Shown: positions 1 through 13,700 of the stretch, one piece after another
How positions within the stretch are numbered: the stretch's first letter is position 1
Layout: each line of letters opens with the position of its first letter
Source: Streptomyces sp. TG1A-8
GTDB taxonomy: Bacteria; Actinomycetota; Actinomycetes; Streptomycetales; Streptomycetaceae
DNA length: 64,000 bases
Assembly: GCF_030499535.1 (NCBI RefSeq)
Contig: NZ_JASTLB010000001.1
Coordinates: 868,001 to 932,000, forward strand
Direction: 5' to 3'
Notes under the pieces: generated by a model
Seen by the model: the letters and a program-made list of their open reading frames with translations, nothing else
Told to the model about the DNA's origin: nothing
Database searches by the model: none
Made by a program: the position numbers and the translations under genes

Positions 1-1759
1 GCCGGTGTCCGGGCACGTCGTCCGGCGGGGCGGCGAGCAGGCCGGCGACCTCCTTGGCGTCCAGGGCGAGGGCGGGGGCCGCGTCGCGCAGCATCAGCGC
101 GATCCGCTCCTCCGGGTAGGCGGGGTCGACGGGCAGGAACGCGGCGCCCGTCTTCGCCACCGCCAGCTGCGCCAGCACCATGTCCGCCGAGCGCGGCAGG
201 AGCAGCGCGACGACGTCGCCGGGGCCCGCGCCCCGGGCGATGAGCCGGTGCGCGAGGCGGTTGGCCCTGGTCTCGGCCTGCGCGTACGTCAGCACCCGGC
301 CGGGCGCGGCGAGCGCGGGCGCGGCCGGCCACCGGTCGACGGCGGACTCGACGAGGGCGGGCAGGGTGGCCGGTGCCACCGGGGGGTGGTCCGGGCGGAC
401 CGGTCCGCGCAGCAGCCGGGCCCGGTCCGCGGGCGGCAGGACGTCGACGTCGTCCAGGCGGGCGGTGCCGTCGGACGCGGCCAGGGCCTGCAGGGTGTGC
501 AGGAGCTGCCCGGCCAGGGAGCGGGCGGTGGCCGCGTCGAAGTGGCGGGGGTCGTAGCCGAGTTCCACCGCGAGCCGGTCGCCGGGCGAGACGACCACGG
601 TGAGGGGGTAGTTGGTGGCCTCCCGGGCGTCCAGTTCCCGCAGGGTGAGGCCGTGCGCACCGGCCGTGGCGTCACCGACCGGGTAGTTCTCGAAGACCAC
701 CAGGGAGTCGAACAGCGGTGTCCCGGCGGGCAGTTCGGTGAGCCCGTGCAGCGCGTTCAGGGGGACGTGGTCGAAGCGGCGGTCCTCGGCCCGTGCGTCC
801 TGCACCGCGCGCAGCCAGGCGGCGCAGCCGGCGCCGCCGTCGACGGGGATCCGGGCGGGCAGGGTGGTGATGAACAGGCCGGTGATGGTGTCGGCGCCGG
901 GCAGGTCGGCGGGCCGCCCGGAGACGGTGGTGCCGAAGCACACCTCCCGCTCCCCGCTCCACCGGGACAGCAGCAGCGCCCAGGCACCCTGCACCAGGGT
1001 GTTGAGGGTGAGGCGGTGCCGGCGGGCGAACTCCCGCAGGCGGTGCGTGCCCTCGGCATCGAGCCGCTGGGAGAGCCAGGTGCCGGAGCGGGCCGTGGCG
1101 TCCGGTCCGGGCCTGCGGTCGTAGGGCAGCGGGGTCGGGGTGGTCAGGTCCGCCAGGACGCCGCGCCAGTACTCCTCGGCCCGGCCGGTGTCGCGGGCGG
1201 CGAGCCAGGCGGCGTAGTCCGCGAACGGCCGGCGTTCGGGCAGCCGCGGCCGCTCGTCCCGGGCGAGCGCGGCGTGGGCGGCCAGCACGTCGGACAGGAC
1301 GTGGAAGACGCTCCACCCGTCCAGCAGGACGTGGTGGAAGGTCCACACCACTCGCACGGCGTGCGGGCCGAGCCGGATCAGGGCCAGGCGCAGCAGCGGC
1401 GCCCGGTCCAGGGCGATGCCGCGGACCCGTTCGGTGGCGAGCAGCCGTTCCAGTTCCGCCGCGCGCTCCTGCTCCGGCAGGGTGCTCCAGTCGTGTTCGG
1501 TGACCGGCAGGGTGACGTCCCGGTGGACGACCTGGAGCGGCACGGGGACGCCGCGCAGGGCGACGCGGGTGCGCAGGACGGGGGTGCGGTCGACGACGTG
1601 CTGCCAGGCGGCGGCCAGCAGCCGGGGATCGCGGGCGCCGTCCACGACGAAGGTGATCTGCTCGACGTACAGGCCGTTCTCGGCGTCGTCCAGGCCGTGC
1701 ACGACCATGCCGGTCTGGGTGGGCGTGAGCGGGTAGACGTCCACGACGTCCGCGGCCCG
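1..1759 (-). other. NRPS module 5: C-A (cut by window edge)
   Basis: The C domain opens [16 protein letters not shown] and has HHVLLDGWS near 1308-1350. The following A domain starts around base 375 and is cut before its A3 motif, so neither substrate nor the presence of an epimerase can be read. Confidence 0.88.
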
Positions 1760-4700
1760 GGGCGCGGCGTCGACGAGCCGGTCGACGGCCGCCTGGTCCA
1801 GGGGGGCCAGCGGGAAGTCGGACGGGGTACGGCCGCCGGCACCGGGTTCGGCGCAGTGCCGGACGATCGCGCGCAGTTCGCCGGCCAGTTCGGCCGCCAG
1901 CCGGGCGACGGTCCCGCGCCGGTGCACCTCGCGGGAGTACGACCAGGTGAACTCCAGCCGCCCGCCGCTCACCCGGCCCAGGACGTCGAGCAGGTACGGC
2001 CGGTGCGCGGCGGGGTCGATGCCGCCGGTGAGGCCGCCGTGCGGCGCGTGCAGCAGGCCGCCCGGGCCGGCGTGGGCGTCCTGCTGGCCCAGGTAGTTGA
2101 AGCAGATCCGGGGCAGCTCCGGCAGGCCGGGGCCGGCCGTGGGGCGCAGGTGGCGCAGCGCGCCGTAGCCCAGACCGCCGCGCGGGACGGCCCGCAGGTT
2201 CTCCTTGACGGTCTTCAGCGCGGTGCCGGTGTCGGCGTCCCGTGGCACGTCCAGGGCGACCGGGTACATGGTCGTGAACCAGCCGACGGTGCGGGCGAGG
2301 TCGACGTCGTCGAACAGTTCCTCGCGGCCGTGCCCCTCCAGGGTGACCGCCACCCGGTCGCGGCCCGTCCAGCGGGCGAGGACCCGGCCCAGCGCGCACA
2401 GCAGCACGTCGTTGACGCGGGTGCGGTACGCCTCGGGGACGTCCTGGAGGAGCCGGCGGGTCTCCTCGGCGTCGAGGCCCGCGGTGACGCTCTCCTCGGT
2501 GGCGACGGTGTTGGCGCCGCCGGTGTGGTCGGCCGGCAGGGAGGGGTCGGCGTCCAGGCCCTGCCAGTGGGCGAGTTCGCCGTCGAAGCCGCCGGCCGCG
2601 GTGTGGGCGGCGAGCCGCTGGGCCCAGGCCCGGAAGGAGGTGCTCTTGGCGCCCAGGGCGGGCCGTTCGCCGTCCCGCAGGGCGCGGTAGGCGGTGTCCA
2701 GGTCCTCCAGCAGCAGCCGCCAGGAGACGGCGTCCACGACCAGGTGGTGCGCGGCCAGCAGCAGCACCGGCCGCGCGCCGTCGTCCGGCCGGCACAGCGC
2801 GGCCCGCAGCAGCGGTCCGGCGGCCAGATCGAAGCCCGCGGCGAGCGCGCCGGCCACCTGCGGCGACGGGGCGGTGCGGTGGACCTCCAGGTGGGGGGCG
2901 TCACCGGGCACGGTGCCGTACTGCCGCCACCGGCCGTCCCCGGCCGGCTCGAAGCGCAGGCGCAGCGCGTCGTGGTGCTCCAGGACGACGGCCAGGGCGG
3001 CCCGCAGCAGCGTCTCGTCGGTGTCCGCCGCCACCTCGAAGGCGACGGCCTGGCTGAAGTGGGCCGGATCGCCGGTGAGGGTGTCGAGCAGCCAGTGCTG
3101 TACGGGGGTGAGCGGGGCGTCGCCGACCACCGGGCCCTGTTCGGCGACCGCGGCCCGGGCGGGCACGTCGGCCGCGGCGGCCGCGAGTTCGGCGAGGGTC
3201 TGGTGGGTGAACAGGTGGCGCGGGGTCAGGGCGAGGCCGGCCCGGCGGGCGGCGGAGACGATCTGGATGCCCAGGACGGAGTCGCCGCCGAGCGTGAAGT
3301 AGTTGTCGTCCGCGCCGACCTCGGGCACGCCCAGGACCTCGGACCAGATCGCCGCGAGGGTCTGCTCGGCCCCGGTGCGGGGCGGGCGGCTGCCGCCGGG
3401 TGCCGGGGCCGCCCACACGGGTGCGGGCAACGCCTTGCGGTCCAGCTTGCCGGTGGCGCCGAGCGGCAGTTGCTCCAGCGGTACGACGAGGGCGGGGACC
3501 AGGTGGTCGGGGAGGCTGCGGGCGAGGAAGGCGCGCAGGTCGGCCGGGTCCGGCAGGCCCGCCCCGCGGGGCACCGCGTAGCCGACCAGCCGGCGGTGGC
3601 CGTCGTGCTCGACGACGCGGGCCGCCGCCCCCGCCACCGCCGGGTGGCGGGCCAGCGCGGCCTCGACCTCGCCGAGTTCGATACGGAAGCCGCGCACCTT
3701 CACCTGGTCGTCGCCGCGGCCGAGGTAGACGAGATCGCCCTCGGCACTCCAGCGCACCAGGTCTCCGGTGCGGTACATGCGGCTGCCGGACGGGCCGTAG
3801 GGGTCGGGCAGGAAGCGGGCGGCGGTCAGGCCGGGCCGGCCCAGGTAGCCACGGGCCACGCCGGTGCCGGCGAGGAACAGCTCACCGGGCGCGCCGACGG
3901 GCACCGGACGCATCCGGTCGTCCAGGACGTAGGCGCGGGCGCCGCCGACCGGCCGGCCGATGGGCGGGTCGCGGTCGGGGTCGGGGTCGGCGGGGTCGCA
4001 GGTGTGGGCGGTGGCGTAGACGGTGGCCTCGGTGGGGCCGTAGATGTTCCGCACCTGGCAGCCGGGGATCGCGGCGCGCACCTGGCGGACCGTCCGGGCG
4101 GGCAGGCCCTCGCCGGCCAGCACCACGGTGTCCGCGAGGACTTGCACGGCGTCCTCGGCGAGCAGCCTGCCCAGCGCGGAGGGCACCGCGCTGAGCAGCC
4201 CGGCGCGCCAGGGGCCGGGGCGCTCGGCCAGGGCCAGCAGGTCGCGGACCACCTCCACGCAGCCGCCGGACAGCAGGGGGGAGAAGATCTCGAAGACGGA
4301 CACGTCGAAGTTGAGCGAGGTGGAGGCCACCACGTGCGCCAGTCCCCGGCCGGAGAACTCGGCGGCGGCCCAGTCGGTCAGGGCCAGCACCGAGGCGTGG
4401 GCGACCACGACCCCCTTGGGCCGGCCGGTCGAGCCGGAGGTGTGGATGACGTAGGCCGGGTGGCCGGGGAGCAGGGGGCCGTGCCGCTCGTCGTCGCCGA
4501 CCGGGGCGGCCGAGGCGGCGGGCAGGCCGGGCTCGTCCAGCAGGATCCGGGTGAAGGGGCCCCCGGGCAGGCGGCCGGCGGTCTCCGTGTGGGTGATGAC
4601 GGCGTCGGGCCGTACGTCCTCGAAGAGGAACGCGATGCGCTCGGCCGGGTACCGCGGGTCCACCGGCAGGTAGGCGGCGCCGCTCTTGAGCACGGCCAGC

Positions 4701-7700
4701 AGGGCCACGACGAGGTCGGCGGTGCGGGGCAGGGCGAGGGCGACGAAGCGCTCGGGGCCGGCGCCCGCGGCGATGAGCAGGCGGGCGAGCCGGTTGGAGC
4801 GCTCGTCCAGTTCGCGGTAGGTGAGGCACTGGTCGCCGGAGCGGACCGCCGGGGCGCCGGGGGTGCGGGCGGCCTGCCGCGCGAACGCCCCGGGCAGGGT
4901 GCCGCGCGGTGCGCGCACGCTCGCCCCGCCGAACCGTTCGAGGAGGTCCCGGCCCCGGGCGGGGTCCATGAGCGGCAGGTCGGCCAGGCGGCGGCCGGGG
5001 TCGGCGGCCATCGCGGCGAGCAGGGTGTGCAGGCTCCGCCCGAGTCCTTCCACCGTCGCGGTGTCGAAGGCGGCCGGGTCGTAGTCGAGGCTGACGGCCA
5101 GGGTGTCGCCGGGCGCGACGACCACGCTGAGCGGGTAGTTGGTCGGTTCCAGGTCCCGTTCCTGTTCCATGGCCAGGCCGTGGCGCGCGAGCGACCCCTC
5201 GTCGAAGGGGTAGTTCTCGAAGACCACGATGGAGTCGAACAGGTTGGTCCCGCCGGGCACCTCGCTCCACGTCTGCAACTGGGCCAGCGAGACGAAGTCG
5301 TGGCGCCGGGCCTCGGACTGGGCGGCCTGCAGCTCGCCCAGCCACTCCAGCAGCGGGCGTTGTCCGTCCACGCGGGCCCGGGTGGGCAGGGTGTTGATGA
5401 ACAGGCCGACCATCGAGGTGACGCCCGGCAGTTCGGCGGGCCGGCCGGAGACGGTGGTGCCGAACACCACGTCGTCACCGCCGCCGTAGCGGGACAGCAA
5501 CAGCGCCCAGGCGCCCTGCAGGACGGTGTTGACGGTCAGTCCGGCCTGCTGGGCGGTTCGCCGCAGGCGGGCCGACAGCCCGCTGTCGAGCGTCACGTGC
5601 ACCGACCCGGACGAGGAGCTGCGGTGGGCCTCGACGGGCCGCCGGTCCCGGGGCAGTTCGGTGGGGGCGGCGAACCCGGCCAGGGTCTGGCGCCAGTACC
5701 GCTCGGCGCCGCCGGTGTCCTGTGCGGCCAGCCAGCGCAGGTAGTCGCCGAAGGGCCTGCGCTCCGGTACCCGGGGGCGGCGGCCCGCGGTCAGGGCGGC
5801 GTACCGCTCGCACACCTCGTCGAAGACCTGGGCGGCGCTCCAGCCGTCGAGCAGGACGTGGTGGAAGGTCCACACCAGGCGCACGCGCTGCGGTGACAGC
5901 CGGATCAGGGTCAGGCGCATCAGCGGTGCCGTCCCCAGGTCGATGCCCGCCGCGCGGTCCTCGGCCAGCAGCCGGTCGAGCGCGTGCCCGCACCAGTCGG
6001 CGGGGCGTCCGGACCAGTCGTGGTGGGTGACGGGCACGGGCGCCCGGCGCTGGACGACCTGGAGGGGTTCGGCGGTCTCCTGCCACACCAGCCGGGTGCG
6101 CAGTACCGGGTTGGCGTCCGCGGTGCGCTGCCAGGCCTCGGCGAGGGCGTGCGGGTCGGTGACGCCGGACAGCACCAGCTGCACCTGGTTGACGTAGGTG
6201 CGGCCGTCGGGGTCCAGCAGGCTGTGGAAGAGCATGCCCGCCTGCATCGGCGTCAGCGGGTGGATGTCCGCGACGGCGCGCCCGTCCCCGGCGATCCGGT
6301 CCACGGCCGCCTGGTCGAGGCGGGCCAGCGGGAAGTCGGAGGGGGTGCGGCCGCCCGCGTCCGGCGCCGCGCAGTGGGCGACGATGCCCTCCAGCGCGCG
6401 CAGCATGCCGTCGGCGAGCGCGGTGACGGTCTCCTCGCGGTGCCGTCCGCCGCCGTAGTGCCAGGTGATCTCCAGCCGGTCGTCGTGGACGCGGGCCACC
6501 ACGTCCAGCAGGTGCGCCCGCTCGGTGCCGGGTGCCTCGGCACCGCCGAGTCCGCCGGGCACCGAGCCGATGAGGGCGCCGCCGCCGGCGGACCAGTCGA
6601 AGCGGCCCAGGTAGTTGAAGCTGATGCCGGGTGCCGGGGTGTCCACGAGCCGTTCGTCGCGGGCGAGGTGGCGCAGGGCGCCGTAGCCGAGGCCCCGGTC
6701 GGGAACGGCCCGCAGCTGCTCCTTCACCGCCTTCAGCGCGGTGCCCCAGTCCCCCGTCGGCACCTGGAGGGCGACCGGGAAGAGCGAGGTGAACCAGCCG
6801 ACCGTGCGGGACAGGTCGATGTCCTCGAACAGCTGGTCCTCGCGGCCGTGTCCCTCCAGGCCGACGGCGACGGTGTCGCGCCCGGTCCAGTCGGCGAGCA
6901 CCCGGCCGAGCGCGGTGAGCAGGACGTCGTCGACGCGGGTGCGGTAGACGCCGGGGACCTTGCGCAGCAGGTCGTCGGTGCGCTCCGGGTCCAGCCGGAC
7001 GGTCACCGCGCGCACGTCGGCCGTGGTGCCGGCGCCCTGCCCGTCCTGCCCGGCGTCCACCGGCAGCGGGGCGGCGCAGTGCCGGGCGGCCTGCTCCCAG
7101 TGGGCGCGGTGGCCGGTGAAGCCGCCGTCGTCGGTGTGGGTGCGCAGCCGGCGGGCCCACTCCTGGACGGAGGTGGTGCGGGCGGGCAGCCGGACGGGCT
7201 GTCCGGCCGCGGCCTGCCCGTAGGCGGTCTCCAGGTCCTCCAGCAGGATCCGCCAGGAGACGCCGTCGACCACGAGGTGGTGCACGGCCAGCAGCAGCCG
7301 GGCGGGCCGGGTGCCGTCGGCGGTGAACAGGCGGGCGGTGAGCAGGGGGCCGCTGTCCAGGCGGAAGCCGGCGTGGGCCGCGGCCGTGACGCGGGCCTCG
7401 GTCTCCTCGGCCGCCGCCGGGTCCAAGCCGGTGAGGTCGCAGACGCCGAGCAGGTCCGGTGCGGGCGCGTCACCGGCTTCGACGTGCTGCCGCCAGGTGC
7501 CGTCCTCGTCGAGGACGAACCGGGAGCGCAGGGCGTCGTGGTGCGTCCACAGGGCGGTGAGGGCACGGCGCAGGGCGTCCTGGTCGACGGCGCCGGGCGT
7601 CTCGACGAGGACGGACTGGTTGAAGAACGCGGCGTGCGGGGGCCGGGGGTCGAGGAACCAGTGCTGGATCGGGGTGAGCCCGGCCGCCCCGCTGACCGGC

Positions 7701-10700
7701 CCGGTCCCGGCGACGGCCGCGGTGCTGCCCCCGGCGGCGGCCAGTTCGGCCACCGTGGGACGGCGGAACAGGTCGCGGGGGGTGAGGGCGAGGCCCGCCG
7801 CGCGGGCGCGGGAGACCACCTGGATGCTGAGGATCGAGTCCCCGCCCAGCATGAAGAAGTTGTCGTCGACGCCGACCCGTTCCACGCCGAGCAGGTCGGC
7901 CCAGATCCCGGTGAGGACGCGCTCGGTCTCGGTGCGCGGGGCGCGGTAGGCGCTGTCGCCGCCGCCCGACCAGTCGGGGACGGGCAGCCGGCGCCGGTCG
8001 ACCTTGCCGTTGGCCGTCAGCGGGAGCTCCGCCACCGTGACGAACGCGGCGGGCAGCATGTAGTCGGGCAGGCCGGTCGCCAGGTGGGCGCGCAGCTCGG
8101 TGCCGGAGGGCACCGCCGCGCCGTCGGCCGGCACCAGGTGGGCGGCCAGCCGCTTGCGTCCGGCGTCCTGGTACAGGGACACGACCGCCTCGGCGACGGC
8201 GGGGTGGGCGGTGAGCCGGGCCTCGATCTCGGCGGGCTCGATGCGGAAGCCGCGGATCTTGATCTGGTCGTCCGCGCGGCCGACGAAGTGCAGTTCGCCG
8301 TCGTCGCTCCAGCGCACGACGTCACCGGTGCGGTACATCCGCTCCCCGGGCGGCCCGAAGGGGTCGGCGACGTAGCGGGCGGCGGTCGCGCCGGGACGCC
8401 CCGCGTACCCGCGGGCCAGTCCGGCGCCGGCTACGTACAGCTCGCCGGGGACGCCCGGCGGCTGGGGCTGGAGGGCGCCGTCCAGGACGTACACGCGCGT
8501 GTTGTCCAGCGGGCGCCCGATGGGCAGCACGGCGGGCAGCGGGTCGCCGGCGCGGAAGACGCGCCGGGTGGCGAAGGTGGTGGTCTCCGTCGGGCCGTAG
8601 CCGTCGACGACGCTCAGGCCGGGGCAGGCGTCCAGGACCCGGCGCACGACCGCGCCCGGCACGGCCTCGCCGCCCGTCCACACCTCGCGGGCGCCGCGCA
8701 GACAGGTGGGGTCCTCCTGGGCCAGCAGGCGGAACAGGCCCGCGGTCAGCCACAGGCAGCGCACCCCCTGTTCGGTGATCGCGCGGCGGACCAGGGCGGC
8801 GTCCAGGTCGGCCGGCGGGGCCAGGACGGCCGTGCCGCCGCGCAGCAGCGGCACCCACACCTCGTAGGTGGAGGCGTCGAAGGCGTGCGGGGAGTGCACG
8901 AGGACGCGGTCGTGGCCGGCGAACGCGCGGTCCAGGGCGAGCGCGGCGACGTCCCGCTGCCGCACCGCGACGCCCTTGGGGGTGCCGGTGGAGCCGGAGG
9001 TGAACATCAGGTACTGCACGTTGTCCGGGTGCACCGCGAAGCGGGTCCCGTCCGTGGCCGGGGCGCCGGCGCGCGTTTCGTCCCCGGCCGGGGCGCCGGC
9101 CTGCAGGACGGCCTCGGCGGGGAGCAGTTCGCGGGCCGTCTCCCGCCAGGCGGCGTCGGTGAGCAGCAGGCCGGTCCCGGCCTCGGCCAGCATGCGGCGC
9201 AGCCGTTCGCGCGGCGCCCGGCCGTCCAGCGGCACGTACACGCCGCCGGTGCGCACGAGCGCCAGCTGCGCGACGACCAGTTCGGCGGAACGGTCCATCA
9301 GCACGCCCACCGGGCGTTCCGCCCGCACCCCGAGCGCGGTCAGGCGGTCCGCCAGCGCCGCGGCGCGGGCGTCGAGTTCGCGGTAGGTGACCCGCTCCTC
9401 GCCGGCCTCCAGCGCGACGGCGCCGGGCGTGCGCCGCGCCTGCGCGGCGAAGAGGTCCGCGACCGTGCTCCCGGACGGTTCGGTGGCCGTGTCGTTCCAG
9501 TCGCGCAGCACCTGCTCGCGCCGGGCCGCCGTCAGCAGCGGCAGCCGGGCCGGGGGCCGTTCGGCCCCGGTGGTCATGCCCTCCAGCAGGACGGCGAGGT
9601 ACTCGGCCGTCCGCCGCACGGTGGCGGCGTCGAACAGCTCCGGGTCGTAGCCCAGCCGCAGGACCAGTTCGTCGCCCGGGTAGGCGACCAGGCTCAGCGG
9701 GTAGTTGGTGGTCTCGATGCCGTCCAGGTCGCTCAGGCGCAGTCCGTGCGCGGCGGCGAGCCCGTCGTCCACCGGGTAGTTCTCGAAGACGACGATGCTG
9801 TCGAACAGCCCGCTCCGCTCCGGCAGTTCGGTGAACGTCCTGATCCGGGTGAGCGGCACGTGGTCGAAGCGCCGGTCCTCGCTCTGGTCGTGCTGCAGCC
9901 GGCGCAGCCAGTCGAGCAGGGTGCCGTCGGCCGGGACGGTGACCCGGGTGGGCAGCGTGGCGATGAACAGGCCGGTCATGGCCTCGGAGCCGGGCAGCTC
10001 GGGCGGCCGTCCGGACACGGTGGTGCCGTACACGACCTCCTCCCGTCCCGACTGCCGGGCCAGCAGCAGTGCCCAGGCGCCCTGCACCAGGGTGTTCAGG
10101 GTCAGCCCGGAGGTGCGCGCCAGGTCCTCCAGCGCCCGGGTGGCGGCCGCCGGCACGGTGACCCGGACCGCCTCCGTGGACTCGGCGCGGTGGGTCTCGC
10201 GCGGTTCGCGGTCGTACGGCAGCGGCGTGGCCTCGCCCACGCCGGCCAGCCGGTGCCGCCAGTGCCCCTCGGCCTCCTCCTGGCCGCGTGCGCGCAGCCA
10301 GGCCACGTAGTCCCGGTAGGGGCGGCGGTCCGGCAGGGCGTCCGGGGCGGCCCCGGCGTGGCAGGCGAAGACGTCGGTCAGCACCTGGAACAGGCTCCAG
10401 CCGTCCAGGACCAGGTGGTGGAAGGACCACACCACCTGCACGGCGGTGTCGGAGACGCGGGCGAGCACCAGGCGCTGCAGCGGTGCCGCGGACAGGTCGA
10501 CGCCCTCGGCGCGGTCCCGTTCCAGCAGCTCCGCGAGCCGCGCGCGACGTTCGTCCCCGGTCAGCTCGCGCCAGTCCAGGTGGGTGACCGGCACACTCGC
10601 GCGGCGCTGCACCACCAGCAGCGGCTCGGGCACGTCCTGCCAGACGACCCGGCCGCGCAGGACCTGGGTGCGGTCGGTCACCCGCTGCCAGGCGGCGGCG

Positions 10701-13700
10701 AGGGCACCGGGATCGGGCACGCCGTCCAGGACGAAGGTCAGCTGCTGGAAGTAGACGCCGCGGTCGTCCTGGGAGAGTCCGTGGAAGAGCATGCCGGCCT
10801 GGGTCGGGGTCAGCGGCAGCAGGTCCTCGACCGCCGCCGGGTCCTGCCCCGTGATCCGGTCCACGGCCGCCTGGTCGAGGCGGGCCAGCGGGAAGTCGGA
10901 GGGGGTGCGCCCGGCGGCGCCCGGCCGGGCGGCGTGGCGGGCGAGGTCGGCCAGCGCGTCGGCGAACCGCGCGGCGAGACCGGCGACGGTGTCGTTGCGG
11001 TGCAGCCCGTCCGAGTGGAACCAGGTGAACTCCAGCGCGTCGCCGTCGAGCCGGCCGACGACCTCCAGCGCGTGCGGGCGCTCGGCCCGCGGGTCGGCGT
11101 CCAGCTCCAGCGGCCGTACGGTGTTCCGGTACAGGCCCCGCGGATCGTCCGGCAGCGCGATGCGCCCCAGGTAGTTGAAGCTGACCTGGGCGGCCGGGGT
11201 GCGCGGCGCGCTGTCCGGCCCGGTCAGGCGGCGCAGCACGTCGTGGCCGAGGCCGTGCCGGGGCACGGCGCGCAACTGCTCCTTGACCTGCTTGAGCACG
11301 GTGTCCCAGCCGGCCTCCTCCGGGACGGCGAGGGCGACGGGGTGCCGGGTGGTGAACCAGCCGACGGTGCGGCTGAGGTCCAGTTCGGGGAACAGTTCCT
11401 CACGGCCGTGCCCCTCGACGTCGACCACCACCCGGTCCTGGCCGCTCCAGGCGCACAGCACCCGGCCCAGGGCGCTGAGCAGCACGTCGTTGACCTGGGT
11501 GCGGTAGGTGTCGGGCAGGGTGCGCAGCAGCACCGAGGTGTCCTCGGGGCTCAGCCGTACGGTCACCGCGCGGGCCGAGGCGTAGGTGTTGCCGCCGCTG
11601 AGGTCGGCGGGCAGGGCCGGGACGGCGTCCGGGACGGCCTGCTCCCAGTACGCCCGCTCGTCGTCGAAACCGCCGTCGGCGGCGTACGCGCTCAGCCGGC
11701 GCGCCCAGTGCCGCAGCGGCGAGGACTTGGCGGGCAGCGCCGCCGCGCCGTCGCCGCCGTCGCGGCGGGCCCGGTAGGCGCGGTCGAGGTCCTCCAGCAG
11801 CAGCCGCCAGGACACGCCGTCGATCACCAGGTGGTGCACGGCGAGGTGCAGCACCCGGGGCCGGCCGGGGCCGCGGTCGTGCAGCACGGCCCGCAGCAGC
11901 GGACCCCCGGCGAGGTCGAAGGGCCCGAAGTGCGGGGTGTCGGTGTCCGGGCCGGTGTGGCGGGCCAGGGCCGTCCGCGGGACCCGGTCGGCTATGTGCC
12001 AGGCGACCGCGCCGCCGTCGCCGGGGACGAAGCGGGAGCGCAGGGCGTCGTGGTGCGCGACCAGGTCGTTCAGCGCCTCCTCCAGGGCGCCGGCGTCCAG
12101 GTCGCCGGGCACCTCGGTGGACAGCGCCTGGGCGTAGTGGCCGGCCCGCCCGGCGGCGGTGTCGAACAGCCAGTGCTGGATGGGCGTCAGGGGGGCCGTG
12201 CCGGTGGCCGCCTCCACGGCGGGGGCGGCCTCGCGGGGGGCTCCGGCCGCGTCGGCGCAGCGGGCCAGGGCGGCGACCGTCTGGTGCTGGTAGACGTCCC
12301 GAGAGGTGACCTGCAGGCCCTCCTGCCGGGCGCGGGCCACCACCTGGATGCTGACGATCGAGTCGCCGCCGAGTTCGAAGAAGTTGTCGTCGACGCCGAC
12401 CCGTTCCAGGTGCAGCACCTCCGCCATGATCGCGGCGAGGACCCGTTCGGTGGCCGTCCGGGGCGCGACGTGGCGGACGGCGCGCACGGCCGGGCCGGGG
12501 TCGGGGAGCCGGCCGCGGTCGAGCTTGCCGTTGGGGTTGAGCGGCAGGGCGTCCAGCACGACGACGGTCGAGGGGACCATGTAGTCGGGCAGCGTGCGGC
12601 CGAGGGTCCGGCGGACGGACTCCGGTTCCGCGCGTTCCCCGGGGACGGGGACGACGTAGCCGACCAGCCGGCGGTGGCCGTCGCCCCCGGTGGCGGCGGC
12701 CGCCGCCTCCGCCACGCCCGGGCAGCCGCGCAGCGCCTCCTCGACCTCGCCCAGTTCGATGCGGAAGCCGCGGACCTTGACCTGCTGGTCGACCCGGCCG
12801 ACGTACTGCAGTTCGCCGCCGGTGCTCCAGCGCACCAGGTCGCCGGTGCGGTACATCCGCTCCCCCGGCGCACCGAACGGGTCGGCGACGAACCGGGCGG
12901 CGGTCAGCCCCGGGCGGCGCAGGTAGCCGCGGGCCAGGCCGCCGCCGCCGAGGTAGAGCTCGCCCGTGACGCCGGGGGGCTGCGGGCGCAGGGAGCGGTC
13001 CAGGACGTAGGCCCGGGTCAGCGCCACCGGCCTGCCGATGGGCGGCGCCTGGTCGGGCAGCCGGTCACCGGCGAACCAGGCGGTGGCGTACACGGTGGCC
13101 TCGGTGGGGCCGTAGACGTTGGCGATCTCGCACGCGGGCATGGCGGCGCGCAGGTCCTGCACCGTCTGCAGGGGCAGGGCCTCGCCGGCCAGGACGACGG
13201 CGTCCGCCGCGACGGGGGACGTGCCGCCCGCGACCATGCGGGAGAACACGGACGGCACTCCGCTGACGAGTCCGGCCCGCCGCGGCCCCGGCGCGTCGGC
13301 GAGGGCGGGCAGGTCGGCGACCACCTCCACGCTGCCGCCGGCCGTCAGGGGGCACAGCAGCTCGAAGACCGAGACGTCGAAGTTCAGGGAGGTGGAGGCG
13401 ATGACGTGCGCCAGCCGGTCGGGGCCGAACCGTTCCCGGGCCCAGCCGGCCAGTGCGGTGACGCCGCGGTGGGTGACCACGACGCCCTTGGGACGGCCGG
13501 TCGAGCCGGAGGTGTAGATGACGTAGGCGGGGTGGTCCGGCGTGAGCGGCCGCAGGCGGTCGGCGTCGGTGAGGTCGCCGTCGGCCGCCGACAGGTCCGC
13601 GCAGTCCTCCAGGAGGAGCGCGGCACGGCCCTCGGGCAGGGCGCGGGCGGTCGCACGGGTGGCGACGACGAGGGCGGGCGCGGCGTCGGCGAGCATGAAC

